The notes beneath the pieces are model-generated. The model saw only the letters and a list, made by a program, of their open reading frames with translations, searched no databases and was not told the DNA's origin. DNA of 64,000 nucleotides, from NCBI GenBank assembly GCA_036785325.1, contig JAXIVH010000067.1, forward strand, positions 996,388 to 1,060,387, in the 5' to 3' direction. Within the stretch, counting starts at the first letter, position 1, and every line of letters starts with the position of its first letter. Positions 25,601-39,700 of this stretch are shown here, one piece after another. This stretch comes from Urophycis tenuis (lineage: Eukaryota > Chordata > Actinopteri > Gadiformes > Phycidae). The position numbers were made by a program, and so were the translations under genes.

Positions 25601-28600
25601 GAACCAAGCTGTTTCTTTGAACTGGTTCTGTCCTGCCTGCTTAGAGTTTAAGTACATTTATCCAAAAAAAAGATTTATTTGCAAAAGTAAAGCCACATGA
25701 ATTAATAGAATAAGCATGCACAGTAGAAGTTAAACATCTTTTTTTGGTTCTTTTTCACCATTTTATTGCATTAAGGTTGAAATGAAAGAAAAAGGCCAAA
25801 TTGATATCTCTTCCTCTGTTCTCATTGTAATCTCTTATTTGCTGCGGGGGTTTCAACAGACCCTCTACCTGGCTAGGATGCTCATTCTTCCTTCCTTACC
25901 TTTTTTGTTATTTTTCAGATTCCTTTCTTTCTTCCTCTTCGCCCGTATCTCTCATTCAGTCTCCTCAAGGCAAGTGTATGGTTCTCTTTAACGCTGCACG
26001 CCTGCTCCACCCCCTGCCCCCCTCCTGTTCCCCCCCACTCCACCTCCTCATATCTGCTCTTAACTGTCCCCGGCCTACGCCTTACTAAGCTGTACTGCCC
26101 TCACCATGCTGTACTGCCCTCTTGTAGTGCCCTGCTCCTGCTCTTAAGACCAACCGACCAGACGGTGTGCTCCAGTCTAGCCTGGCTAACACTTGGCTGC
26201 GTGCTGCAGAATGTCCTCGGTCCGCCATGTCTGCCCATGAGTTCTTTCCCTGGCGCCAAGACGGGCGCCAGGACTTTGGTGCGCCGGAGGGCCGCTGTTT
26301 ACCAGAACCCTTTTTTGCGCGATGCTCGGCGCGGGCTCAGTGAGACTGCGCTAAAGTCCTCCATGATTTGTTCATTTCGCAATACTAGCAGCCATTTTGG
26401 TATTTGCGTACTCCATAAGGCAGCAAAGGCCCCTACATCTTGAGCAAGACCAGTGTTGCATTTTGGCAGAGACTAGTTTTGGCCTAAACTAGCTCCAGCT
26501 ATTCTGTACTGGCGTAGCCTCATCCCCTACCTGTCTGGCCTTTTTAGACACCCCTCCTCCACTTGCAGCTGTAGTAACTGTTTACCATCTGTGTCAGATG
26601 TTAACTGACCCTGGGCTGCTAATGCTAATTAATACTCGGGGGCACAGAGCATATGGCGTTTGTAGTTTCCATAACCTCGCCTCGGCGTACACATTGAACA
26701 CGCCATCAGTCGCCCTGCCTCGCTAGAGGTGGGGCCGACGCAAAGTGAAAAGCGTTTGAAGCTGACGCACACAAAATATTCGTGTGCCCCTGTAGCATTC
26801 TTCAGACTCTAATCCTCCACCTTCCTTATTACCCATTAACCAAAACTCATCTTTTTCGATGAAATAGAGCGCACAGACGACAGCACCCTGGTCCATTTCG
26901 GTCATTTCGGTCTCTCGTTTGCCAGCAAGAAAGCACTATGTAGGTCGGCCAGCTTACTCCAGGTTCAAGCTAATCCCATGATTGCCTCCCTTATTTTAAA
27001 GGAGGCAGAAATAAGTCCAGGTTGACTTTGTGTGCAGCGAGAGAAGAAGCCTAAAAAAACAGATTGGTGTCATGGGGATGGGGGCGAGGGGGGTGGGGGG
27101 GGTTCCTGGAGATGTATCTCCAGCCTTGCACACCCCCCCATCAACCCTACTGAGCAGGTCATGGAGCGGCATCTGCTCGCAGCCCAAGGAGTTTTCCATG
27201 GGCGTTTCCATTACCTTTTGGCTGCCTGACCCCTCTCTCTCCACTATATGCTTATATTTTGCTTATGGCTTTTTTTTCTTTTCCTAAGGCTTTTGTGCAT
27301 GTCTTTTCATCTGCGCTGGAGTTTGTTATAGTAGGGTTTCCTTCATCAGACTATTGTTTGTTTGGTGTTCTTGTTCTCAAGAACCATTCCTTAAATTGGT
27401 TACAAAAAATGGAAAACAAAAGGTGTTAATGCCAGTACATAACGAGATGGTTTAGGTTATTTTAGTTGGGCTTCATTGTAAAATGGTTCTAGATCTGAAG
27501 TTCCCATTCAAATCTGTTAAGACTTAACAAGACTGGCATCCAACTGCCTCCTTCTTGGGCCCCTGTGTTGAGGAATAGGGATGACTTGTAGTGTTGCAGG
27601 GTGCTCAAAATCAATTTTACGTATATAAACTTTAAAAGCGTTTGTAATCTGTGTTTACCACTCGATTAGGCCATAGCTTTATTGCATTATTATTGCATTA
27701 TAAGTCCATGATGATCTCAACTGGAGACAAAAGGCCCATCGCTGAGGGAAGTTCACAAACAAGAAAGACCCCAAACCTGTTCCTGAATTCCACAACATTG
27801 TCTTGGCACCTCGGCTTTGAGCCGCTCGCCCAGAGTAGTAGCCGCGTTTTGTTTTGCCCTCAGTGGAGGCAATGGACTATGACACTGTCTGCGAGATTGG
27901 AAAGTCCACTCATGTGGCCTACTTTGAACAATGCATTGCATTGTGGGTCTTGAGGAGGGGCTGGGTGGGATGGGGGTGGGGGTGTCATGGGGACCAGGCT
28001 AAGACAAAACTGCACCAGTCAGATGTCCACCAGCAGCAATTTGCTTTTGGGTTGCCTCTACAGTACAGTGGCAGGGCGATGCCACATTTGTTAAAAGTAA
28101 AACATTAAGTAAGAGCAGAACTTCAACAATGTAGTCCTTGCATTGCACAATTATTTCAAGTTAAACATTGCTGGTGCAAAGTGGTACTCCGGCTTTGGTC
28201 GGACAGCTGCCATGAATCTCTATATAGCTTCTCTCATGACCGTTTGACACTGGGTTGTTTTTAAATGACAGGAGAGACTGTTGGTGCTGAAAGGAATGAC
28301 AGCACCAACAGCCCCCCGACACACACGCATACATACACACACTCTGACAGCAGGGAAACAGTTGGGGGTTGATCTGATTGGTGCAATCGTTGAGTGACGT
28401 GTCTTGGGGAAGCTCAATCTAAAAAACCACACCCAATGTCTCTATTGTCTTTGGCTGGTTGTCATGATTGAAAATAAATGCTGATTAAGTCTCTGGCAGA
28501 ATTCAATAATATTTTACTTGCTTCTTCCAACAAGGCTAAAGGGAGAAAGCCAGTTTTAAAGTAACGTGAAGTGATGTGCTGTGATACAAACAATTAACGC

Positions 28601-31600
28601 AAGTACTATATTCTTTATGATTTTTCTTGCGTATATTATATGAAGTAATTTTTCATGGTTAACCTAAAAGTGTGACATGCTTTTAGGTTAACCGTGATGC
28701 GTGAGATCTAAAGATATCCACTTTTGAGCAATAAAGGTAAACATACCAAACAGGCAGTGGTCATTCTGTCATTTAGTCATCTTCTTTTACTAAATCACCA
28801 TTATTTGGTTAGGTCATTTGGTTTGTGGATTCAGTAAATGAAGGTGCATGGACCTATAGTATCTAGGGTCTAGTTACCACTCTAATCAACTGATTGTGTT
28901 CTTTGGGATATGTTAAAACTGACTGACAATTACCAACCTAGGCCTGAATTTAATATTTAAGTAAAATTGGAATTTAAATGTAAACTGAATGCAATACAGT
29001 ACAGATATACAAACAATGTTGTTGGCTGATGAAATACTCTGAACTGCCTCATTTAGAGCATATGAATCATTCATTATCCTTCTGCATCAATTGCTCTTTA
29101 GAGGTTAAGAGAAGCATGTGATGTAATGCAAGATCCCATCCTCAAAACTGATATAAGTTTCATGACTCGATGCATGATTGCTTGGGCTGCATCACATAGG
29201 CCTTGCTGACTAAATAATGAAGTGCATGGGAGTTGTGTGTCAGATTTCTTTTCATACCCTCCCCTCCTTTCCCCTCCCTCTTTATTGTTACCTCCCCCCG
29301 TGAATTACAAAGTAGACAAGAGAGTGGTTCTTGGCTCTGAAAAACCTTCAGAAGTTGTGGCCACCTCCCTTCGTTTCCCATCTCAGCCTGGCTCCTTTTC
29401 CCCTGGTAATTATGGGGGTGAAGCTGGCCCACCTGATGGAGAACCTGATTCACCGATCAAGACGTCCCCTGTTTCAGAGAGAATAAAGGCATTGGAGGCA
29501 CTAGCCGCGAAGAAAAAGGAGCCAGATTTCCGTAACGATGGTGGCTTTTCTCACTTCAGAGACCGGCACATTGAGAAGCCTCCAGCTGAGAAGATTACTC
29601 CAGCTGAGAAGGTCCTGCCCGCTCCTCAGAAGAAAGGTGGTTCTGTCAACTCGGAGTCACCGGAATCTCCCTTCGAAGTGCTTGGAGATCTAGGTCAGGT
29701 CAATGAATTTGAAAACACTGTAGACTGGATGAAGGCTCATTTACCCCCAGCTCCAGACTTTGATGATGTTGTAGATTTGCACAAAGTTGAGCAAAAAGAG
29801 AAGGAGAAGGAGGCAGCCATAGTGATACCAGGTGTACCTGCAGCCTTTACAAGTGTTCCCGATTCATTGCCCAAAGCACCATTTAAAGATTCTATATTGG
29901 AAAATAAAACCGATGTGCCACCAAAGCAGCCTACTGCTGAAGAGGATTCAGAGTTTGACCTGAGATTTTTACCAACAGCCTACATGTGGGAACAACAGGA
30001 AAACCAGAGTACCAAGGATCCAATAAACCCCGCCCCTGTTTCACCCGCATCACCTGCCCCTCCCACAGAATTCGAGTCCACACCACCTCCCATTAATCCG
30101 CATGCTGTCGCTGATCCTAAGCAGAAGGTTTTAGAGCCCACCAAGACCCGATGTGATGGGGATATGGATCCAACCGAGGCACCAGAGGCGGACAGCTCAG
30201 GGGAATCGGATGATACGGTCATTGAGGATGGTGCCTCTCACCCCACAACCTCTGAGTCAGCATCCTCTGTTCCTGCAACTTCAAACATTCCTACCCCTAA
30301 TCCTGTGTCTGCTGATCCCTCCCTTCCTGATGAGGAGAAAGAGAAGACGCCACTGAGAATTGAGAGAAAGCTAATGCAGGTACCAACCATTAATGTGATT
30401 GAGACTGATGAACCAAATTATAGCGACGAGGAAATGGAAATGGAAATGGAGATGGAGGAAGAAGATGATCAGAGTGACGATTTTGTAAAAGAACCAGCCC
30501 AGGATGCTCCAAGAACTCCAGAGCCACCACCACAAATGACAAACACGGAACCTGCCAACACACGGCCATTAGAAACTGAATTCATGGAAGGCTACTCTCC
30601 TCCATCTTCCCCTGTGGAATCTGATTCTGAATACTCACCCACACACAAATTACCCAAGTCTGAACCCGATCCAGTCAGACATGAATCCACAATAAAGAGC
30701 CATGTTTTACAGAACACCTCTGTCGAGTTTCCCCAACCTGAAAGATCACAGATCAGCTCCTCCGACAACAAAAATAACAACTTTTCATCTTTCAAGTCTG
30801 AGTCTTTTACAAAAGAAGATATTGAGTTATCGGAAAGCTACGATGAATGGTCTGATGAACGGCAAGACATTCTTATTAAACCCGATGACAAGATGGACGT
30901 AACTGCTAAGGCTTTGCCTCAAATCTTTAATGTAACAGATCCAAAGATGGATACAGATGCTAAACAAGGCAAGATTGAAGCCCTGCCCCCATGTAAATCT
31001 AGCTTCATGCAGGATGACCTATATGAAAGGCAGTCATTTGACGAAGACTATGATGCATTGCCCTCTGTGGATGACACACCTGACCAGAATTACTTTGATG
31101 GCAATGATCAGGGTCCCTCTTCCTCAGATACACCACAAATCCATACTGAAACGCCATGCACAAACACCACCGAGTACCAGGCCCCAAGAGAGGTTGCAAG
31201 CTCTGAGGATGTTATTTTGCTGGATGAAGAGCCACTCCCAAAACCAGTTGGAGGACAGCCATCCCCGAGAGAATATCCAAAAGACCCATACTCTTCATTT
31301 GGCGAACTCCCTACCAACAAAAAGGAGCCAGTTGAGGATTTGAAAGCGGCCGCTGACACTATTACGGATGCCACAAAGAAGATCGAGTCTATTCCACAAA
31401 AGAGCTCTGACTCAAAGTTCCACATGGACACAGATGATGGTCCCCACACACCTGACACCACTAGCGACCCGGAAAGCATTGAGCCAGACTGCTCAGTTTC
31501 CCGAGCCACAGATAGCTTTGTCGACTTCATGAAAGAGTGCTTGAAATCAAGGCAGGACTCTGAGCCAGAAGACGCTCAGCAAGATGTAACGGCCAAGGAT

Positions 31601-34600
31601 GAGCAACCCGGAAGCACGGAGCATGCACTGCACTCCCCTCCCACCATGGTGATGGACCTTGAACAAGAGGAGCTCACAATTTGCGCTCTTAAAGAGTTGG
31701 GCAGTAGTCAGGAGGAAGAGGAAGACGTGCTCATGGAGAAGGCCACATTCAAAGCCCACAGTGAGATTACTGCTCAGGACAAAATGGGTCCAGGGTCAAC
31801 AGGTGGTCAGAGGTCCCCTCGCATCCCAACTTCCACTCCTCTGTCTACAAAAGCCAGCCCTGCTTCAGACAACACATATTCCAAAGAGGTAGAGGCCATT
31901 GACGAGTGGGTGGCCGAGGCCTACTATCTTGCCGAGCATGTCTTGACGGCAATACTAACGCACTTCTCAGGTAACACCCCCTCCCTCCGGGCCCTAGGCC
32001 TGCTAACCTTTCACGCAAGCACCTCAAAATTACCAACAATTACACTCTGTCTTGTGCAATTCTTCCCCGTCATTTTTCTAGTTTGAATTACTCACATTTT
32101 TAATTACTTGAATGCATTTGACTATTAACAACAAATGCATTCTAACTGCATCTTAATCAAATGCCTGCAATGGTTACTTTCTGATGGCTTGCACATGGTT
32201 TGCGAAAGTAAGTTTTGGTGACGTTGAGACGAGCTGGACCACGCTATTATGGATGCCGCTAACGATGTTTGTAAAGGTAACGACCTTTTTGTATAACATG
32301 CAAACACATGTAGTCGTATAACATTTTTTTTTTCCCAGGTCAAAAGACAAAGGTCTGGGGTATACTTTGAAACTAGGAGGCGTGACTCTCCAAACGGAGA
32401 TCCCGACCCACTTTAGCGTTTGACCCCTGCGTTGCCCCCTGTTCTTTTTTTAAGCTTGGCAGTTGTCTATTGTAAGGGAGCTGGGGGCGTGGGCCGGTCG
32501 ACCTAGGCACCGTGGGTGACATTGCCCCCGGTGCGTGTCACAGCGGCGCTGGAAGTCAGTTGGTCGGGCGCCGGTGTCGAATTTCTGCTTTGATGCAGCT
32601 TTTGCGCAGAGGACAAATATTCCAGACTTAATGGGCTTTATCCAGGGCTATAAATAACATGTTAATTATCGCCGTCCATTTGACCTAACCCACTTCATAC
32701 AGAAATCATGCTAATTGGTTTTGTGTACGTTAGTCACTGTTATTCGACCCTAGGTTCTCTGGCACAGCGCCAACCTTGCCAAATTGCCTTACGGTCATAA
32801 GATATTTTTGCCCCCCCCCCCCCTTCCTTGTCTTCCCTCTCGATTTGACACCAGTCTGCAGCCTCCATTAGCTAGATGATACCATGGCAATTGCAGGCCT
32901 AGCCTTTCCCAGTTCCAGTCTGCTGTCATGTCATGTCATCTGTGTCATGTGTCGCAGTCTCAAAGTAGGTGTTTAATAGTCGCCGCGCCAATTGACACTG
33001 GCCGCCCAGTGACACTCACGAAACATCACGTCTCAAATAATGAAACGTTACTCTTTCTCTCCCCACCCCCCCTCGACGCGCTCGTATACTCGTGTGGACA
33101 GCCACGGCATGCAGACCCAGTTTGACACGCTCCGCAGTACCTTTGCGTTTGCTGCGGAACACGGTGTGTGTGCTTGCCAGATGCCACCAGTATGGCACTG
33201 GTAACCATAACCAACCGCATCTTTGGGGTTTGACTCATTGATCCAAGAGTTTGTCTCGTTCTGGAATACACAAACCGTGTGCATATACATATATATATAT
33301 AATTGTTTTGTTTTTAAGTTTTCAGCACACCACCCAGCGATCTATGATATTTAGGAACTGGGACTGGTTTTCTGCTCTTATCTCTTATTCTGTGCTGCGT
33401 ACAGTCCTTGCCCTCGGTTCGGTTCCCATTTAGTTCTCTTGCGCAGTGTTGTGTGTGTCACTGTGGAGTGCTGGTGGGGCATGCGGGGCAGTTTTTACTA
33501 GGCGAGGTTTAACAGCATCAGGGGTGCCCCAGCTGTCTGAAGCCCACCATTTCAGCTATCAAGAACCCACCCTTCACTAACGCTGCAAACCGCATCTTCT
33601 AATCTAATTTGAATCCACTGGAGTTGTCTTAAGAGAGGGGTGGGAGCTCATGTCCAGCCTTGGCTAGGAAAGGGCTCACTTGGTATAATGCCTGACTTGC
33701 TGCCAGCTCTTTAAAGATTAGCTATAAATTGGGTTTTCCATTTCTACCAAAAGCCATAAAGGTTCTAATCCCGTGCCGGAATGTTTGAGATTGACTGCGT
33801 AGGAAGCGTTGGGGGGGGGGCGTTTATTGTGTCAGAACCCGTGTAAGAACCAGCTAGCCCGATCCATTTCTATAATTACCTCCGGAATACGACTGTTAAT
33901 GAGACCCAGCTGTCAAATCATTGTAAATGTAACGCAGGAAAAAAAAGAAGAAAAAGTAAATTGCAAAAGTGAAACAGTAACCCAGTACTGACACGCAATA
34001 ATCACACCATCTCAAATAGGACTTTGACATTTGATTTGATATGCAAGAAGGCGCGTATCCATTTGATAAACACAGGCACGCACCGCGCGGAGCCGTGCCT
34101 TTAAGAACTGCACTCCGCACAGCGAGGTAAAAGCAGGTTACTGCAGCTCTCCCACCACGGAGACCTGCCTCTAGATGTGGGCCCTGCGATGCAGAGAGGA
34201 GGAAGAGGAGGAGGAGGAGGGGGGGGGGGGGGGGGCACCAAGCTCCGGCTCTTTCCCTTAAGGCCCCCGCGCAGAGCATGCTGGGAGGGACTTAGACCCC
34301 TGCAGTGCTGGCCCAGGAAACCCCTCCGTTTGTCAGGAAGGGCGTGCGGAGGAAACAATGGAGTTTTTCCTCCGCTCACACACACACTCACACTTTGTGT
34401 CGGGTTGTGGCGCTCTCCTCGTTAAGACATCGCGTGTGTGTGTACATCCAACACCCCTTGCGTCTCATTTCCTTTTTTTTTTTTTTAACTGCGTAGAAAC
34501 GTACACGATAACGCCGCAGCCGCAAGGCACACTCGCAGACACAAGCTGAGCAGGAAATGTGTGGGTATTGATTCAATTAATTAAGGCGTTGCACTCGTCA

Positions 34601-34704
34601 AACGCTGGAATGGCGGCGTGTTTGTTCGGCATCGTCGGGCCTCTCCCTTGCGGAACGGGTTCCTTGGAGCCAACCCAAGGGTTTACTTGCCCCTACAGCG
34701 AGGC

Positions 34705-34735
<31 letters not shown>

Positions 34736-36749
34736 AAAACAGGCAGACTGTTCCCACATGCGTGCGCCCTTTTGGGTGCGTGCTGACACGCCGCTGAACG
34801 CGTTTCCTGGTGAACCGGGTTCACCGGGACGCTGCCACGTGGCGCTCACAGCACTTCCACCTGCAATTACTTTCATAAAAAAAAAAAAAGAAGAAATAAA
34901 GACTTTCATGTGTGTGACGGACACGCAGTACAGAGAGAGAGTGGGAGAGAGAGAGAGAGAGAGAGGGAAGGATCGCCGCTGCTGAAAAGCATTGCGTAAT
35001 GCCCCGGTATATAATGCCCATTACTTCTGCATGTGCAACTTTCAACAAGGCAAGCGACCAGCGTGCCGGGGGGGGGAAATCTCCTGCGATATGCCAGGGG
35101 TCGCCTTGCCCACTCTGGGCAGGACAACGCCAGAAGGGGTTTGGGATTTGGAGAGCTTGCGTGTCCTGCTCTCCACTGGTGTGTAGGGTGGTGGTGGTCG
35201 GGGTGGGAGTGGGGGTGGGGGGGGGGGGGCTCAACTAGGTTGATAGCAGAGCCCTAGCTGTGGTGCACGTTGCTCCACGTCTCGTGTGGAAGAATGCCGG
35301 GTTTCTGGTGTTTGTCGACTAACTTTTGCTTCTTCCCTTTGTCATCCTCCTCCCCCATCCTGAAACCTCCCCCGATTCATCCCTCCCCCCCTCACCAAAA
35401 CCACCAACCCTCACCCCCAAAAAATGATCCACACACACACACCTCCATTTCCATATCCACCGATATCGCTCCGACCTCCCTCCCTCCCCCCTCCCCCTCT
35501 GTCCTCCCATCTCTCTCCCCCCTCCTCCCCCCGTGCAGTCAAGGAGCTGATCCACTGGCGGGACCCCAAGAAGTCAGGCGCGGTGTTCGGCGTCTCCCTG
35601 CTGGTGCTGCTGTCGCTGGCGGCCTTCAGTGTGATCAGCGTGGTGTCCTACCTGCTGCTGGCCCTGCTCTGCGTCACCATCACCTTCCGCATCTACAAGT
35701 CCGTGGTGCAGGCGGTCCAGAAGTCCAGCGATGGACACCCCTTCAAGTAAGTGGGGACGGGCGGCGGCGGGGTGGTCGAACCCTGTGCCTTTCGGGCTGT
35801 GGCGCGCCGTATCCTAGCCCCATGCTGACCCAAATTAAAAAATAAAATAAAAAGATAATGATAATACTGGTGTGCTGCCTGGGGTGGGTGTACTGTATTA
35901 TCCACCAGGGAGTATATCCAGAGGAAAGCCCACGGGGGCCCTCTGTCTCACAGGAGAACTGGGTGACCAGGCGAGTGTGAGCGGCGGGCGCGATGGGGTC
36001 TGAACTGAGCCCGGTGGTATTTATAGAAGGACCTTCTCAGGAGAGTCCGGCACCTTATTAAGGCCCACTCGTATATCCCCACACCTCAGACCCAGAAAGT
36101 CACGGGTCCCCTGGTCCAAAAAAGGGGCTGAAATGCAACCTGTAACCGTAAAAGAGCAAACGCCTATCTTTGTTTATTCAGCAGTAAGAGGGTATTTAAC
36201 AGCAGTAGTAGTAGTGAAAGTTTTGATAGCGTTGCCGAGCAACCCGTTTGACAAACAACCCAGCAGGCCGCCGTGGTGGAGATAAAACAGGAAATGCCGA
36301 TACGTTCTAAAGCATCGGCGCCGGGTTCCTCTGGTGTTCATCATGTCACTGCCTCCCCGCTGCGCCACAGAGCCCTGATGGATAAGGACGTCAGCATCCC
36401 TCCGGAGACCTTCCGCAAGCACGTCGACTCCAGCCTGACCTACATCAACCGCGCCCTCAAGCAAATGAGCCGCCTCTTCCTGGTCGAAGACCTGGTCGAC
36501 TCCCTCAAGGTGGGTCGCCGCCCAGGGGGTGCCGCACCGATCGGCCAATCACTGCTCCCCCTCCCACCGTCTCTCACCGTCTCTCCCTCTGCGTCGCTGT
36601 GTTTGCCCGGCGATCGGCCAATCGCAGTGCACCTTCCCTTTTCCTTTCCTGCTTTTTTTTTAAATGATTTTTTTTTTTTGGAGCGCGGCCCCTAACGGCT
36701 CTCTATTCTTAGTCCTCTCGGTTCCTCCGCAGATGTCTCTCTCCCTCTC

Positions 36750-36796
<47 letters not shown>

Positions 36797-39700
36797 GGAC
36801 GGCGCGAATGTGGGCCGGATCGGGGGGAAGAGCTGATGAAATGTGAGCGAGATGGAAATAACCAGGCAACGGCGTTCAGAAGCTAGCCTGGTCGTTAGCC
36901 ATCCGAGTAGAGAGGGAAGGGGGGGGGGGGGGGGGGCTTGAGGTATCATGGGAAGGGACGAGAGGGAGGGAGGGAGAGAGAGAGAGAGAGAGACAGAGAC
37001 CTAACCTGACCCTAAAGCTCCCGGCCCAGGATGCTGCGTCAGTCAGATACACACTGAGGCTCCACGTGCTCCCGGGCCTTTGGGTTCTCGTCGCCGTCGG
37101 GAACAGCTCGCGGCGTCCTCACTCATTGGCCGGGCAAACAGCCGCTGGGTGGTGAAGCGGGTGGAGCCACATCAGTCGTGTTTATGGACGCGTGCGACAG
37201 CCCTTTGTCCACCCGGGGGATATGAAGGCTTCTCAAGCCTCAGCAGCCTGAGACCGCCGATAAACAATCATCTGAAAACACGATGTCTCTCAGAGGACCA
37301 CAAACATCGCTTTTAACCGAATTGGCCCCACCACAAGCTTCATTTGTGGAAACGTGTCGATTGGAAGCGTTTTTGGAGAGCATTAGATGTCAAAAGTTAT
37401 TGTCTAATGACACGTTACAGACAGACAAAGGTATGGGTGGACTCGTGAATCCTTCTCCATAAACACGCGCATTACCTCACCGCGGAGATAAGCAATCAAG
37501 TCAGGCTGGGCTAATCTGCCGTGACCTGTTTTTTTTAGTTCTCGTTCAATGGTTTCTAGGACAACGCATTGCTCCACACTCGCCACTGATTAGTTGGTCG
37601 GAGATAGTGGTGGTGTCTAACCCAGTACGTTTGTCTCGCCCCCGCCCCCCCAGCTGGCCGTGGGCATGTGGCTACTGACCTACGTGGGAGCAGTCTTCAA
37701 CGGAATCACCATCCTCATCCTTGGTAAGACGCTCGCCGCAAATCAACAATGATGGGGGGGGATGGTTGATTGGTGGCTGTGATAACCCGGGTTTCACAGT
37801 CCACGGGGATGCCCCGCGATGGGCCCTTCTTCTTTACCGTTGTCGCGGTGTTATCTGTGAGCTTTGACACGCCCTGCTTTTATTGTCTAAACGGATTACC
37901 GGGGAGAAGGTACGCCCTCTGGAAGTGATCAGAATGTGAGGGTTGAAACGTCTGCGAGAAGGGAAGATGAGTTTTTAGTCCAGGGTGGTACTTGAAATTT
38001 TCATAAACCTTAGAACCTAGTAGTTCTAAGGTTACTAGGTTCTAAGGTTTAAAGTAATACTTTAAACCTTTAAACTAAATAATAATAAAGCATCTAAGGA
38101 AATACTGAAAATTGTATTCATTATATATACATATATATTATACACAACAGTAGTAGAAATGCTCCATACAAAATGGAAACCATGTAAACTGTTGATATGC
38201 GGTTCCCCTGATGTCTAATCACTTGGCCTTCATTCAATGGCGCCATTGTCAAAGCAGGTCCCCTGAAGAACGGTTCTGCACTGCGTTCCCTTTTTTTTTT
38301 TTTTAGGTCAAGTGGATAGTGGCGCTTATATATCATTTCATTGACCTTGATGTGTGGCGGTCACAAGACGACGTCTTGTAACGCACAGCGCGTACATACC
38401 GCTCCCGAGACAAAAGGCTGCAGGGGAGTGACCCCGCCCCGAGTCTGCTGCGTACCGGTCTGAGCCGGATCCGGAGACGTTCGCTGAGCGCTACGCAGCG
38501 ACCGGCTCCCACGAGAGGAGGAGGAGGAAGAGGAGGAGGTCAGGCCTCCCGATGCCTCCCTCAGCCCTGAATCGATTCGTGTCCTTTTTCCTCCTTCCTT
38601 TCAAATAGGGAGAGGGCTCATATTTATGTATTTATTTAATCTTGCGCCAAAGATGTGCTCGGGGTATTACGCAGTGTTGCAGCGGATTCAGGTAGGAACA
38701 ATACATCATCAGAGTCATTTCAAGATCGTCCCCCTCACTGCAGTGACTCAGGGATTTGCATCGCCGTGCGTGCGGTGGAACGACCGTGTCTGTGAAACTC
38801 GGGTTTTGGCCAACGAGAGGGGGGGGGGGGGAGGGGGGATTTCTCCCGTCAAAACGTCCCGTCTGTGTACTGTATATATCGATGGCCGTTTTTGCTGACG
38901 CCTCTCCGCTGTCTTCCTCCCACACAGCTGACATCCTCCTCTTCGCCGTGCCTCCCATCTATGAGAAGAACAAGGTGAGCCCTCGCCATCGAGGACGTCT
39001 GGGCAGAGGCGTTCGTTAGGGCGCCGCGGCCGCGCCGGCCCAGTCCAGCCAATCACAAGGGTCGCATCGCTTTTGACGCCTCCCTCCGGCAGTGATGTCA
39101 CCGTTTGGGCTGTGATTCGCCTGTCCGTCAGCCGATCTTACAGTGATGACAACCATGACAAAACCTCATGTAGATATGAAACGACATGTGCTAAAAAAAA
39201 AAAACCCACACGTCGAGAAAGCAATTAAAAGCCTTTCCCTGTTTATTCATGACGGAATCCTGTCCCACAAAGGCAAACGTGTTCCACGGCCCAAAATGTG
39301 TTGCACAACCGATGGAGGGAGCTGGCGTCGGCTTGCGAAAAAAAAAAAAAAAAGAGACGTTGACCTAAAATGGATCCGGTAGCTCTCATTCCTGTCTAAT
39401 CAGATTTCCGAGATTCAAACTCAAGCACAAATTGGTTCTTGCCCGTCCACATTAGGACTGAGTTCTACCCATCCCGAAACCATGGCAACACGCCACACAG
39501 GCGGGGGGAAGAGAGGATGGCAAAGTTAATTTCACCCAAGTACCGAGGTGTAGAATTAAACCAAAAAGGCAATTCTTTAAACCGATTTGGTTGACTCAAG
39601 AGGAGACTCATTTCTTTAATCACAGTCCTCGACATACGTACATACAAAGTGTGGATATGTATTTCATATTACATGGTCTCATGCAAGAGCCATTGAGTCA

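Noticed and set aside
29222..29312. In-frame ATG at 29222 as the start of the large rtn3 reading frame
   Set aside because: It lies in the intron: a pyrimidine tract and ACAAAG acceptor at 29311-29312 restore phase 1 with exon 2, and the residues before VDKRVVLGS are low-complexity.
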